Origin: Parafrankia sp. EUN1f
GTDB taxonomy: Bacteria; Actinomycetota; Actinomycetes; Frankiales; Frankiaceae
Assembly: GCF_000177675.1 (NCBI RefSeq)
Contig: NZ_ADGX01000077.1
Location: 1-41,101 of the forward strand
Direction: 5' to 3'
DNA length: 41,101 bases
How positions within the stretch are numbered: position 1 is the stretch's first letter; every line of letters begins with the position of its first letter. The notes under the pieces are model-generated. The model was not told the origin of the DNA, made no database searches, and worked only from the letters and a program-made list of their open reading frames with translations. Shown here in pieces: positions 25,460 to 35,064 of this stretch. Position numbers and translations under genes: made by a program.

Positions 25460-28033
25460 GTGGGGGTCGGATCGACGGGGGACCGGTCGGCGGCGGTCGG
25501 GTCGGTGGCGCTGTGGGTGCGCTGGTCGTGGCGGGACCTGCGCCAGCGCTGGCTGCTGGTGCTCGCGCTGGCCGTCACGATCGGTCTCGGCACCGGCCTG
25601 TACGCGGGGCTGTCCAGCTCCTCGCAGTGGCGGCGGCAGTCCTACGACGCCAGTTTCGCCCAGCTCCACGTCCACGACGTGCGCGCGCACCTGGACGCCG
25701 GGAGCACGGTCGAGCAGGGCCGGCTCGCCGGTCTCGTCCGCTCCCTGCCGAGCGCGCCGGATGTGGCCGGCGTCGTCGAGCGGCTGATCTTCCCGACGGA
25801 GGTCGAGGTCGCCGCCGGCGGGCAGGACGTCCTCGCGCGTGGCGAGGTCGTCGGGACCGACCTGACCGCGTCGCCGCCGGTCGACTCCGTCGGGGTCGAG
25901 GATGGCCACGGGCTCGGCGCGGCCGCGGGCGGCGCGTCCGCGTCCGCGGCCGCGGAGGGGCGACCCGTCGGCGTGCTGGATCGCACGTTCGGGCGGGCGA
26001 ACCACCTGCCGGCGACCGGAACCGTCCGGATCAGCGGCGGCACCGAGGTCACCTATGTCGGGCAGGGCCAGTCGCCCGAGTACTTCGTCCTGCCGGGGGA
26101 GCAGCCGGGCCTGATCACCCAGACCGGGTTCGCCGCGCTGTTCACCTCGCTCCCGACCGCGCAGCGGCTGGCCGGCCTGCCGGGTCGGGTCAACGACGTG
26201 GTGCTCACCGTCCGCCCGGGCACCGACGTCGACGCCGTGCGGGCGCAACTGTCCGCAGCGCTGGCCGCGAGCTTCCCGGACGTCAGCGCCACAGTCACGA
26301 ACCGGGACGAACTGGCGTCCTACCAGCTCCTCTACGACGCGATCGACAGCGACCAGCGCCTGTGGGACGTGCTGGCCGTCCTCGTGCTGGCCGGTGCGGT
26401 CTTCGCCGCGTTCAACCTGATCGGCCGGGCGGTCGACGCCCAACGCCGGGAGATCGGCATCGCCATGGCGCTCGGCGTGCGTCCCGGCCTGCTCGCGCTG
26501 CGGCCGCTGCTGCTCGGCGTGCAGGTGGCGGTGCTCGGTGTCGTCGCCGGCCTCGGCGTCGGCCTCCTGGTCGCCGCCGCCATGGGCTCGCTGATGCGTG
26601 ACATCGGCCCGCTGCCCGACTGGCACACCGACTTCCAGCCCTCCATCTTCGCCCGCGCCGCGGTCATCGGGCTGCTGCTTCCCCTGCTCGCCGCCGTCGG
26701 GCCGGTCCTGCGGGTGGTGCGCTCCGAGCCGGTCGACGCGATCCGGGTCAGCGCGGTCGCCGGCCGCTCCAGCGCGCTGGTGCGGGCCGCGCGGCGGCTG
26801 CCGTCCCCCGGCGGGAGCATTCGGCGGATGCCGGTGCGCAACCTGGCCCGTACCCCGCGCCGGACGCTGCTGACCGCCCTGGGCATCGCGGCGGCCATCA
26901 CCGCCCTGGTCGTGTTCACCGGTCAGCTCGACACGTTCAACCGGACGACCGACAGCGCCGAGGCGGAGCTGACCACCGGCGCCGCGGACCGGCTGCGGGT
27001 GACGCTGCCCGCGGTGGAACCGGTGGACGGGCCGACCGTCGCCGCCGTCCGCCGCCTGCCCGCGGTCGCGGAGGTCGACACCGGCCTGGCCCTGCCGGGG
27101 CAGCTCCTGCCCGCCGGCGCGGGTGCGGGTACGGGTACGGGTACGGGCGCTGGTGCCGGCGTGAACGTGCTCACCTACATCTTCGCCTACGACGACGCGA
27201 TGTGGACCCCTCGAGTGACCCACGGCAGGCCCACCGGCGGACTGCTCATCGCCCAGAAGGCCGCCGAGGACCTGGGTGTCGAGCCCGGGGACACGCTGAC
27301 CCTGCGCCATCCGGCCCGGGCCGACGGCGGGCTGCGGACCGTCGACACGCCGCTGCGGGTGGCCGGCATCCACGCGTTCCCGGTGCGTTCGGTGGTGTTC
27401 CTCGACAGCGGGTCCGCCGGTGCGTTCAACCTCACCGGTGCGACGAACTCGCTGATGGTCCGACCCGCGCCCGGCTACGACGAGAAGGCGGCGACCCGGG
27501 CGGTCCTCGCCGTCCCGGGCGTGGGCGCCGTCGTGCCGGCCACGGCGAGTACCGAGGAGATCCGCTCGCTGTTGCGCAACTTCGTCGGCATCCTGCGGAT
27601 CGCCGAGCTCGTCGTGCTCCTGCTCGCCCTGCTCATCGCCTACAACGCGATGACGATCGCGATGGAGGAGCGCCGCCGCGAGCACGCGACCATGCTGGCG
27701 TTCGGCCTGCCGGAGCGCACCGTGCTCGGCCTGACCGTGGCCGAGAGCGCGCTGGTCGGCCTGCTCGGGACGCTGCTGGGCCTGCTCGCCGGCTACTGGG
27801 CGCTTCGGTACACGGTCGAGGTGCTGGTCGCCGAGACCCTGCCCGACCTCGGGATCCCGGCGACCCTGTCCGCGCGCACGGTGGCCACCAGCCTGCTGCT
27901 CGGGGTGCTGACGGTGGCGGCGGCCCCCTGCTGGCCGCGCGGCGCGTGCGCCGGATGGACGTCCCGGCCGCGCTGCGCGTCGTCGACTAGACCGCGGCCG
28001 CGGGCCGCCGTCCAGACTGGCTTTGCCATCTGA
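25460..28033 (+). CDS. FtsX/MacB-type ABC transporter permease, 3' end frameshifted
   Basis: 857 residues as written, from a GTG at 25460, 12 bases after the ATPase stop. It has an N-terminal helix ([20 protein letters not shown]), a large extracytoplasmic domain (about residues 50-290), a first FtsX core ([20 protein letters not shown] onward), a middle helix and extracytoplasmic domain, and a second FtsX core ([20 protein letters not shown] onward). The last stretch after VAAAP is Cys/Arg-rich and not FtsX-like. Adding one C to the five-C run at 27924-27928 gives [20 protein letters not shown], a normal FtsX ending, with a stop at 27988-27990. So the true protein probably ends there. A Gly/Thr/Ala repeat (GTGTGTGAGAG) lies in the middle domain near 27120. 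Confidence 0.85.
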   Translation: MGVGSTGDRSAAVGSVALWVRWSWRDLRQRWLLVLALAVTIGLGTGLYAGLSSSSQWRRQSYDASFAQLHVHDVRAHLDAGSTVEQGRLAGLVRSLPSAPDVAGVVERLIFPTEVEVAAGGQDVLARGEVVGTDLTASPPVDSVGVEDGHGLGAAAGGASASAAAEGRPVGVLDRTFGRANHLPATGTVRISGGTEVTYVGQGQSPEYFVLPGEQPGLITQTGFAALFTSLPTAQRLAGLPGRVNDVVLTVRPGTDVDAVRAQLSAALAASFPDVSATVTNRDELASYQLLYDAIDSDQRLWDVLAVLVLAGAVFAAFNLIGRAVDAQRREIGIAMALGVRPGLLALRPLLLGVQVAVLGVVAGLGVGLLVAAAMGSLMRDIGPLPDWHTDFQPSIFARAAVIGLLLPLLAAVGPVLRVVRSEPVDAIRVSAVAGRSSALVRAARRLPSPGGSIRRMPVRNLARTPRRTLLTALGIAAAITALVVFTGQLDTFNRTTDSAEAELTTGAADRLRVTLPAVEPVDGPTVAAVRRLPAVAEVDTGLALPGQLLPAGAGAGTGTGTGAGAGVNVLTYIFAYDDAMWTPRVTHGRPTGGLLIAQKAAEDLGVEPGDTLTLRHPARADGGLRTVDTPLRVAGIHAFPVRSVVFLDSGSAGAFNLTGATNSLMVRPAPGYDEKAATRAVLAVPGVGAVVPATASTEEIRSLLRNFVGILRIAELVVLLLALLIAYNAMTIAMEERRREHATMLAFGLPERTVLGLTVAESALVGLLGTLLGLLAGYWALRYTVEVLVAETLPDLGIPATLSARTVATSLLLGVLTVAAAPCWPRGACAGWTSRPRCASSTRPRPRAAVQTGFAI

Positions 28034-28034
28034 C

Positions 28035-28081
28035 AAGAGCTGAGGATTCTGGCGTGCTGACGACCAGAATCCTCAGCTCTT
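28035..28081. terminator. 18-bp perfect hairpin between convergent operons
   Basis: 28035-28052 and 28064-28081 are perfect reverse complements (18 bp), with an 11-base loop. The stem begins AAGAGCTGAGG and has a run of mixed bases, so it is more AT-rich than its surroundings. It lies 45 bases after the expected permease stop (27990) and 10 bases beyond the stop of the leftward lipid-synthase gene (28092). It should end transcription from both sides. Confidence 0.8.
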
Positions 28082-28091
28082 CGGGCCAACG

Positions 28092-31000
28092 TCAGCCCTG
28101 GACCCGTGGGCGAACCCCCTGGGCGGTTTTCACCCGGTCGGGCCGCAGGACCAGCTCCACGCCGATCAGCTCGATCCGGGCGGCACCGTCGTCGTCGACG
28201 ACCGCGACATCGCAGAAGGTGACGCTGTCGCCGTTCATCCCCGCCGCCAGCACGACCGCGCGGGCCGGCCGGGTCAGCAGGCCGGGCTGGTGGATGCGGC
28301 ACTCCCGGACGGCCACCGGCAGGGCGCCGCCGAGCACCCGCCACGCCCAGACACCCGCGAGCTGCATCCCGCCGTCCAGGGCCGCGACGTCGAGATACCA
28401 GTCGGCGCCGCCGCCCCAGTCCAGCGCGTCGACCCCGACGACGACGGCCTCGGCGCCCTGTTCGGACATGGCCGTCATCTGGGTGATGGCCCGGAAACGG
28501 GGGCCGTGGAAGAGGGCGTCCTCGGCGTAGATGCGGGTCTGGTCGTGATCCCCGCCGCCGGGGATCAGCCCGTCCGGAGTCGGCCAGGAACCGTCGGTGG
28601 AGCCGGCCGCCCCGGACGGCCCGCGTCCGCGGTCGGGCTGGTGGGTCAGCCGCGCGGAGTACCGGGGCGCGCCGTCATCGCCGTACAGCCGCAGGACCAG
28701 CTCCGGCGGGCCGGGCGTGCCCGCCCGGTCGGGTGCGCCGGCCGCTTCGGTCGTGTCGGCGCGGACCAGCAGGTGGTGGCCCTGGTCGGCCAGGTGGGGG
28801 AGCGAGGCCTTGCGCAGCACCCGCAGATCCCGCAGGAGCAGGCCGGACTCGACGTCGCGGGTGCTGGCCCGTGCCCCCCGCGCCAGCCAGTCGAGCGCCA
28901 GCGCCAGCGGCGCCACCGCCGTGCCGGCCGGGCTGTGGTCCGACAGCCAGGAATGGGTCTGCCGGCGCACGGTGACCTGCCCCAGCAGCCCGGCCCTCGC
29001 CCAGCCGTCACCGTCGGCCGTGTCGCCGGACCGGTCGAGGCCCTCCAGATGATCAACGGTGGTGGCGTTCGGGCCCGACGCGGCGATCATGATCCGGGGA
29101 TCCGGCCGGTGCCGGGCGATCTCGTCGGCGAAGGCGGCGGCGCCCCGGGCGACCGGGATGGCCGCGACACCGGCCTGGGCGAAGACGCCGGCGAGCAGCG
29201 GGTCGACCATGCCCCCGGCCCACGGCCCCCAGGCGATCGACCGGACCACCCGATCGCCGTGATCGCCGTGATCGCCGTGATCGCCGTGATCGCCGTGATC
29301 GCCGTGATCGCCGTGATCGCCGTGATCGCCGCGATCGCCCGCCCGGCCGTCGCCGGGGCGCGCGGCATCCCCGCCCGCCGCGAGCACCGAGGCCACCTGA
29401 TCCACAGTGGCGTTGGCCATCGCGTAGTCGCACTGGCCGGCGTTCCCGAACCAGCCGGTCACCGAGGAGAACAGGCAGATCAGGTCGAGTGGGTCGTCCC
29501 GCAGCTGGGTGAGCATGGTCAGCAGGCCACCGGCCTTGGTGGCGAGAACCCGGTGGAACGCCTCGTCCGACTTGTCGGCGATGAGCTTGTCCGCGAGTGT
29601 TCCGGCGCCGTGGACGAACGCGGTCACCGGCCCCCACTCCCGCCGGATCTCGCCGAGCGCCGCCGAGACCGCGTCGGCGTCGCGCACGTCGGCGACCAGG
29701 TAGCGGGCGGGGACACCGAGCTCCGTGAGCGCGGCGAGGGTGGCACGCACCTCGCGGACGGCGAGCACCTCGCGCGCCTCGGCGCGGATCCGCGCCGGTC
29801 CCACCTCCGGACCGCGCTGGGACGCCAACAGCTTGATCAGCCCGGCCTCGTCCGTCGCCGCCGCCAGGCCCGCCGGCTCGTCCGTCAGCCTGGTGCGACC
29901 CAGCAGCGCCAGCCGCGGGCGGTAGCGCCGCGCCAGTTCCAGCATGGCGGCGGCGGTGATCCCGCGAGCCCCGCCGGTGGCGACCACCACCGAGTCGGGG
30001 CCGAGGCGCAGCCCCGCCCGCGGGCTCTCCCCGGTCCGGTCTGCCCCGGACGTCGCGAGCGGGGCCGGCACCGTGCGCGCGGCGACGCGGATGCCGTCGG
30101 CCGACAGCCCGACATCCCGTTCGGCGCCGCCCGAGAGCAGCTCCCGCGCGATGGCGGCGGCCACCTGGCCGGCGTCCCGCCCACCCCGCTCACAGTCGAT
30201 GGCCTTCACCGACGCCTCCGGCCACTCGGTGCCCGCGGCGCGGGCCAACGCGGCCAGACCGCCGAGCCAGGCCCGGTCGCCGTGGCGGCCGGACAGCCCG
30301 AAGTCGCCACCGGTGTCCTGGACGGTCACGAGGACGCCGGCGCGGGCCGCGGCGGTGGCGGCAGCCGCGCGCACCCAGCGGAAGGACGCCTCCTGAACCG
30401 CCAGCGCCGCCACCGCTGCCGGCTGTGCCGGGTTGGTGGAATCGAGCTCGGCCAGCGCGCCGAGCAGGATCAGGCCGCCGGTCTCGGCGGGCAACGCCCC
30501 GTCCGGGGGCAGCTCACTGCCCCGGGGCAACGTGCCGTCCGGCTTCGGCTGGTCGCCGCCCCGGACCGTCGCGTCGAGGCCGGCTGCCCGCAGCCGTTGC
30601 GCCAGCGGCTCGGCCACCCCGCTGCCGCCGTCGACGATCACCAGGGGTCCCAGGCCCAGTCCCGGCAGCGCCAGCCCGGGGGCCGGTGCCCGGACGAGCG
30701 CCTCGACCGTGGCGGTCAGGCCGGCCGCGTCGTCGGATCCGCCGCCTTGAAAGGGGGCCTCACCCCCGGCGGCGGGTGCGGCCGGGTCGTCGGGGGCCGG
30801 CTGCCGCCCGTTCGACTGCCCCACCTGGGCGTTCTGGCCGCCGGCCGCCTCGTTCGTCGTCGGGCCGGTTCCGGCCGCGGCTCCGGCTTCGCCCCCCGCT
30901 CCACCCCCGGCAGCCTCGTCGATGTGCCGGCGGATCAGCTCCACCACGTCGCGCAGTGTCCGGGCCGCGCCCAGCTCGGCGATGTTGTCGCCCTCGCTCA

Positions 31001-31817
31001 TGTCGAGCACCGCGTCGCCCGCGTGCTGGCGCAGCGCGGACAGGATTTCGATCTTCTTCAGTGAGTCGATGCCGAGGTCGTTCTCCATCTCCATGTCCAG
31101 CGAGAGCACCGAGACCGGATAGCCGGTCCGCTCGGCCACGGTGTCGATCAGCAGCCGCGCGATCTCCTCGGGGTCCGGTGCCGCCGTGGGCGGCGCGGGC
31201 TCGCTGGTTTCCGGTGGCCGCACCGCCGCACCCGGTGCCGCGCTCGTCGGGGTGGCGGGCGGCGCGCCGATGGGCGCGGGGCTGGGTGCTTCCTGGGCAG
31301 GGGCGGCCGGCCCCGGGGCTACCTGGGCAGGGGCCGCGACGGGTGTCGAGGCGGGGACGGAGGCGGAGGGCGCCGGTGGGTCGGACGGAGCCTCGGTGTA
31401 CAGGACGTCCCCGGCAACCGCTTCGTCCTGCCCGGCGAGCAACCAGGTGAAGGCCGTGCCCGACATGCGCAGGAACTCCAGGTGCGCCTCGGTCATGAGC
31501 TGCGCAAAGGCGGTGTGCGCCTCGGTGGTCCGCCGGTGCACCTCGGCGAGTGCGGCCGGCCAGGCCGATCCCGACATGTCGACGGTCCCGGGCATCGGCG
31601 TCGCCCGGGGCACCGCCATGGGCTCAGACGTCGAAACGGGCTCCGGCAGTGGTCTCGCGTCCGGCGGTGCCATGGCCTCCGGCGGTGCCATCGGCTCCGG
31701 AGACGCCATACTCTCGGGCGGTGCCGCGCTCGCGGGCGGTGCCATCGTCTCGGGCAGTGCCATCGTTTCGGGCGGTGCCATCGTCTCCGGAGACGCCGTG
31801 GTCTGCCGCGGTGCCAT
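28092..31817 (-). CDS. PfaA-like synthase, downstream half: ACP-KR-DH
   Basis: 1,241 residues in this frame. In order from the first ATG (31817): a Pro/Ala/Met linker with seven 6-residue ETMAPP-like repeats (residues 9-50), a coiled helical block (LAEVHRRTTEAHTAFAQLMTEA), one acyl carrier domain with Ser252 (LGIDSLKK), a disordered stretch, a ketoreductase with TGGARGI (614-620) and Ser784, Tyr798 and Asn802 (FSSVTG, YAMAN), then a C-terminal dehydratase with His961 in an HxxxGxxxxP motif and Asp1148 (DGGMQ). PfaA of omega-3 synthases has the same order with several ACPs; here there is only one. No ribosome site precedes 31817, and the KS-AT ORF overlaps it out of frame, so the two are probably one gene (34993-28092). 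An (HGD)8 repeat lies in the KR region. Confidence 0.88.
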   Translation of the reverse strand: MAPRQTTASPETMAPPETMALPETMAPPASAAPPESMASPEPMAPPEAMAPPDARPLPEPVSTSEPMAVPRATPMPGTVDMSGSAWPAALAEVHRRTTEAHTAFAQLMTEAHLEFLRMSGTAFTWLLAGQDEAVAGDVLYTEAPSDPPAPSASVPASTPVAAPAQVAPGPAAPAQEAPSPAPIGAPPATPTSAAPGAAVRPPETSEPAPPTAAPDPEEIARLLIDTVAERTGYPVSVLSLDMEMENDLGIDSLKKIEILSALRQHAGDAVLDMSEGDNIAELGAARTLRDVVELIRRHIDEAAGGGAGGEAGAAAGTGPTTNEAAGGQNAQVGQSNGRQPAPDDPAAPAAGGEAPFQGGGSDDAAGLTATVEALVRAPAPGLALPGLGLGPLVIVDGGSGVAEPLAQRLRAAGLDATVRGGDQPKPDGTLPRGSELPPDGALPAETGGLILLGALAELDSTNPAQPAAVAALAVQEASFRWVRAAAATAAARAGVLVTVQDTGGDFGLSGRHGDRAWLGGLAALARAAGTEWPEASVKAIDCERGGRDAGQVAAAIARELLSGGAERDVGLSADGIRVAARTVPAPLATSGADRTGESPRAGLRLGPDSVVVATGGARGITAAAMLELARRYRPRLALLGRTRLTDEPAGLAAATDEAGLIKLLASQRGPEVGPARIRAEAREVLAVREVRATLAALTELGVPARYLVADVRDADAVSAALGEIRREWGPVTAFVHGAGTLADKLIADKSDEAFHRVLATKAGGLLTMLTQLRDDPLDLICLFSSVTGWFGNAGQCDYAMANATVDQVASVLAAGGDAARPGDGRAGDRGDHGDHGDHGDHGDHGDHGDHGDHGDRVVRSIAWGPWAGGMVDPLLAGVFAQAGVAAIPVARGAAAFADEIARHRPDPRIMIAASGPNATTVDHLEGLDRSGDTADGDGWARAGLLGQVTVRRQTHSWLSDHSPAGTAVAPLALALDWLARGARASTRDVESGLLLRDLRVLRKASLPHLADQGHHLLVRADTTEAAGAPDRAGTPGPPELVLRLYGDDGAPRYSARLTHQPDRGRGPSGAAGSTDGSWPTPDGLIPGGGDHDQTRIYAEDALFHGPRFRAITQMTAMSEQGAEAVVVGVDALDWGGGADWYLDVAALDGGMQLAGVWAWRVLGGALPVAVRECRIHQPGLLTRPARAVVLAAGMNGDSVTFCDVAVVDDDGAARIELIGVELVLRPDRVKTAQGVRPRVQG
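29252..29332. repeat. 9-bp tandem repeat coding (His-Gly-Asp)n in the ketoreductase
   Basis: Eight perfect copies of GATCGCCGT (29252-29323) and one with one change (29324-29332) lie in line. On the coding strand they give His-Gly-Asp about eight times, flanked by Gly/Arg/Asp. The repeat stands between the ketoreductase Tyr (YAMANATVDQ) and the last KR strand (RSIAWGPWAGGM), so it is an enlarged loop. All units are multiples of three. Confidence 0.9.
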
Positions 31818-34800
31818 GGCCTGCGGCGATGGCGTCGGCTCCGCCGGGGCGGGGACGGCTGCGGCGGCGTGACCGGTGCCGGCGAGGACAGGCCGCGCGT
31901 CGGACGGTGCCCGTTGCCGGTCCCGGCCGGTGGCACCGTGACGGAGCTGGCGGAGGCCTGGGCCTCGCGTGGCCCGGTCTGCATGCCCAGATGCCCGTAG
32001 TTCGCTCCGTCGATCTCCATCGTCATCACCGGCCTCCGGGTCGGCGTCGCGGGTCGCGGTGCGTCCGTGACCGGACGCAGGTCGAGGGGCACGCCGTGCA
32101 CCGCCAGCAGGCCCAGCGCGGACTGGAGCGAGGCGTCACCGTCCTGCCCGGGGCGGTCCAGGCTGACGGCCACATGCTCACGGCCATCGAGGATCTGCCC
32201 GACCAGCCCGGTCAGCGTGGAACCGGGGCCGACCTCGACGAACACCCGCGCCCCGGACGCGTACAGGGCCTCGATCTCGTCGAGGAACAGCACGGGTGAG
32301 GTGAGCTGCTCGGCGATCCGGTCGCGGATCAGCTCCGGGTCGCCGGGGTGCGGCCTTCCGTCGAGCCCGGCGTGCACCGGGATCCGCGGCGGGTGCATCG
32401 GCACGTCGTCGAGGAATCGTCGCAGCGGGTCGCGGGCCGCGCGGACCAGCGGGCAGTGGAAGGCCGTGGCCGTGTCCAGCCAACGGGTGGTGACACCGTC
32501 GGCGGCGAGCCGTTCGCGCATGGCCTCCAGGCACTCGCCGGAGCCGGAGAGGACGACCTGGCGGGGGGCGTTGTGGTTCGTCAGCCACACCTCGGAGAGC
32601 CCGGCCCCGTCGATCACGGAGATCACCTCGTCGCGCGTGGCCGACACGGCGAGCATCCGGCCCGGTGTCGTCGCGATGGTCCGGCGCATCAGCTCACCGC
32701 GGAAGTGGGCGAGCCGGATGAGCTGGTCCGCGTCGAAGACCCCGGCCGCGTGCAGGGCGGTGAGCTCACCGAAGCTGTGCCCGGCCACCGCGGCCGGCCC
32801 GACGCCGTAGGACGCCAGCACCGCGAGCAGGGCCAGGGAGTGGGCGGCGATGGCGGGCTGCGCGGCCGCGGTCAGCGCGTCCCGGTGCGCCGCGCGGTCG
32901 GCGGCGGTGAACGCCGGTGGCGGGAAGACGATCCGCCGCAGCGTGTCCGATCCGTTCGCCGATCCGTTCGCCGCGCTGCCGCCGGCCGCGCTGCCGTTCA
33001 CGGGGTCGCCGTTCGCCGGTTCGCCGATCTTCAGGTCGCCGAACCGGTCCCAGACCGCCTTCGCGGCCGGGTAACGCACGGCCACGTCCACGCCCATCCC
33101 GCTGAACTGGCTGCCCTGGCCGGGGAAGAGGAAGACCGGCCGCGCGGATGGTGGAGCGCCTGCGGCGTAGTGCACGCCCCGCGGGTTGGTGAAGGACTGC
33201 CCTGGCCGCTGGGCGATCAGGTTCGCCGCCTGGTCGAGCGCCTCGGTGAGGCACTCGGCGGTGTTCGCGACCACCGCGAGCCGGGCGGGGTGGCGAGGGT
33301 CGAAGTCCGCGGCACGCTCGCGGGCGACCTCGGCCGGCGGGCGCGCCTCGACCGCGCGGACGGCCCGCAGGAGGTCTTCCGGGGTGTCGGCGGAGAACAG
33401 GATCAGCTCGCTGCCGGGACCGGGCCAGGAGCGGTGCGTGGACGTCGACACCGTGGAACGAGACGACTCGGTGGAACGGGACGACTCGGTGGAACGGGAC
33501 GACTCGGTGGAACGGGACGACTCGGTGGAACGGGACGACTCGGTGGAACGGGGCGACCCGGGCGCGCCGCCATCCGGCCGGTCGACCGGATCCGGGGCCT
33601 CCTCGACCGCGATGTGGAAGTTGATGCCCCCGAAGCCGAAGCTCGAGACCGAGCCACGGCGCGGATAGGCGGCTGTGCGCAGCCACGGCCGGCTGACGGT
33701 GTTCAGGTAGAACGGCCCGGACTCGAGATCAAGGTCGGCGTTCGGCTCGCCGACCTTGATGGTCGGGGGGAGAACCCGGTGGTGCAGGGCGAGCACGACC
33801 TTGAGCAGGCCGGCCGCTCCGGCCGCCGATTTCGTGTGCCCGATCTGCGACTTCACCGACCCCAGCGCGCACCAGCGCCGATCGGGACGCCCGCTCGCCC
33901 CGAACACCTCGGACAGCGCGTTCACCTCGATCCGATCTCCGACCGGTGTGCCCGTGCCGTGTGCCTCGACCAGCTCGACCGTGTCCGGCCCGTACCCGGC
34001 GTCGGCGTAGGCGGCCCGCACGGCGCGGACCTGGCCGCCGATCGCCGGCGCGTAGATCGCCTGGCCCTGGCCGTCGGAGGAGGAGCCGATGCCCCGGATG
34101 ACCGCGTAGATCCGGTCACCGTCACTTTGCGCGTCGGCGAGCCGCTTGAGCGCGACCATGCCGACGCCTTCGCCGAGCAGCGTCCCGTCCGCCGCGGCGG
34201 AGAACGGCCGGCAGTCCTCGGACGGGGACAGCGCCGGCGTCTTGGAGAAGCTGACGAAGGTGGTCGGGTTGTTCAGCGCGTCCACCCCACCGGCGATGAT
34301 CATGTCGGCCCGGCCCAGGACCAGCTCGTTCACGCCGGCGGAGACCGCCGCCAGCGAACTCGCGCAGGCCGCGTCGACGGTGTAGTTCACCGCGTGCAGG
34401 TCAAGCTTGTTCGCGACCCGGCCGGCGACGATGTTGCCCAGTCCGCCCGGCAGGGTGGCCTCCTGCCACTGCGGATAGTCCCGGACCATGCGCTGGCAGA
34501 TCCGCTCCGCCTCCTCGGGCGGGTAGCCCAGCTCGCGCAGGGTCCGCAGCCATGTGGGCCGGCCCAGCCGGGTGGAGACCTCGGTCAGCAGCTCCAGGTT
34601 CCCGCTGCCGAGAATGATCCCGATGCCGCCGCGGTCGGCGGATTCGTACCGGTCGCCCAGGGCGTCGCGAAGGGTCTGGTCGGCCACCAGCAGCGCGAAG
34701 AGCTGGGCCGTGTCCGTCGCGGGGATGATGTTGGGCGGTATGCCGAACCGGGTCGGGTCGAAGGCCACGGTGGGCAGGAAGGACCCGCGACGGACGTAGG

Positions 34801-34993
34801 TCTTGTCCGGGGTGGTCGGGTCCGGGTCGTAGTAGTCGTCAACCAGCCAGTGGGAGGGCGGAACCGTCGTGATCAGGTCCTCGCCGCGGATGATCGAGGT
34901 CCAGAAGCCCGCGGCGTCGGTCGATCCCGGCATGATGGCCCCGACGCCGACCACCGCGATCGGGGGCTGTGGGGCGCGTTCGGCGTCCGACAT
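31493..34993 (-). CDS. PfaA-like synthase, upstream half: KS-AT
   Basis: The ATG at 34993 follows AAGGAGG by eight bases. Residues 1-470 are a ketosynthase with Cys210 (DAACASS), His345 (EAHGTGT) and His386 (GHTKSAAG). After an 18-bp repeat (STESSR), residues 525-975 are an acyltransferase with FPGQGSQ, Ser740 (GHSFGE) and His846 (AFHC). It ends in a linker near residue 1048. From about 31850 the frame turns into an Arg/His-rich run that is not protein-like, while another frame carries on as ACP-KR-DH. Adding one C near 31846-31854 joins them into a protein of roughly 2,300 residues. The KS is of the PfaA or heterocyst-glycolipid type, so the product is likely a fatty-acid-like chain. Confidence 0.88.
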   Translation of the reverse strand: MSDAERAPQPPIAVVGVGAIMPGSTDAAGFWTSIIRGEDLITTVPPSHWLVDDYYDPDPTTPDKTYVRRGSFLPTVAFDPTRFGIPPNIIPATDTAQLFALLVADQTLRDALGDRYESADRGGIGIILGSGNLELLTEVSTRLGRPTWLRTLRELGYPPEEAERICQRMVRDYPQWQEATLPGGLGNIVAGRVANKLDLHAVNYTVDAACASSLAAVSAGVNELVLGRADMIIAGGVDALNNPTTFVSFSKTPALSPSEDCRPFSAAADGTLLGEGVGMVALKRLADAQSDGDRIYAVIRGIGSSSDGQGQAIYAPAIGGQVRAVRAAYADAGYGPDTVELVEAHGTGTPVGDRIEVNALSEVFGASGRPDRRWCALGSVKSQIGHTKSAAGAAGLLKVVLALHHRVLPPTIKVGEPNADLDLESGPFYLNTVSRPWLRTAAYPRRGSVSSFGFGGINFHIAVEEAPDPVDRPDGGAPGSPRSTESSRSTESSRSTESSRSTESSRSTESSRSTVSTSTHRSWPGPGSELILFSADTPEDLLRAVRAVEARPPAEVARERAADFDPRHPARLAVVANTAECLTEALDQAANLIAQRPGQSFTNPRGVHYAAGAPPSARPVFLFPGQGSQFSGMGVDVAVRYPAAKAVWDRFGDLKIGEPANGDPVNGSAAGGSAANGSANGSDTLRRIVFPPPAFTAADRAAHRDALTAAAQPAIAAHSLALLAVLASYGVGPAAVAGHSFGELTALHAAGVFDADQLIRLAHFRGELMRRTIATTPGRMLAVSATRDEVISVIDGAGLSEVWLTNHNAPRQVVLSGSGECLEAMRERLAADGVTTRWLDTATAFHCPLVRAARDPLRRFLDDVPMHPPRIPVHAGLDGRPHPGDPELIRDRIAEQLTSPVLFLDEIEALYASGARVFVEVGPGSTLTGLVGQILDGREHVAVSLDRPGQDGDASLQSALGLLAVHGVPLDLRPVTDAPRPATPTRRPVMTMEIDGANYGHLGMQTGPREAQASASSVTVPPAGTGNGHRPTRGLSSPAPVTPPQPSPPRRSRRHRRRPWHRGRPRRLRRRWHRPKRWHCPRRWHRPRARHRPRVWRLRSRWHRRRPWHRRTRDHCRSPFRRLSPWRCPGRRRCPGPSTCRDRPGRPHSPRCTGGPPRRTPPLRSS
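31668..31793. repeat. 18-bp tandem repeat in the synthase linker
   Basis: Seven imperfect units of 18 bp code for hexapeptides of the ETMAPP type. They sit right after the proposed frameshift, between the AT and the ACP. The linker is likely flexible. Confidence 0.65.
33453..33560. repeat. 18-bp tandem repeat in the KS-AT linker
   Basis: Six units of GTGGAACGGGACGACTCG lie at 33453-33560; the middle four are identical, the first has one change and the last three or so. On the coding strand they give Ser-Thr-Glu-Ser-Ser-Arg. The place is the KS-AT linker, so number changes would not break either domain. Confidence 0.9.
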
Positions 34994-35064
34994 CTGGTCA
35001 TCCTCCTTGTCCGCCGGCCTGTCGCCGTCTGTTCCGTTCCCACCGTCTGGTCGCGAACGTCGGC

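Noticed and set aside
24917-28036. 1,039-residue reverse ORF
   Set aside because: Antisense to the ABC ATPase and permease, which have all their motifs; the reverse protein is Gln/His/Arg-rich with none.
29252-29332. CRISPR array
   Set aside because: The units are 9 bp with no spacers and lie in frame in a coding domain.
28290-31064. 924-residue forward ORF
   Set aside because: It is antisense to the ACP-KR-DH gene and its composition is that of a shadow frame.
31846-31854. Programmed frameshifting in the synthase
   Set aside because: There is no slippery heptamer with a downstream structure that I can see, and similar breaks occur in two other unrelated genes, so loss of a base is simpler.
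33453-33560. CRISPR array or iteron origin
   Set aside because: Head-to-tail 18-bp units without spacers, in frame in a linker.
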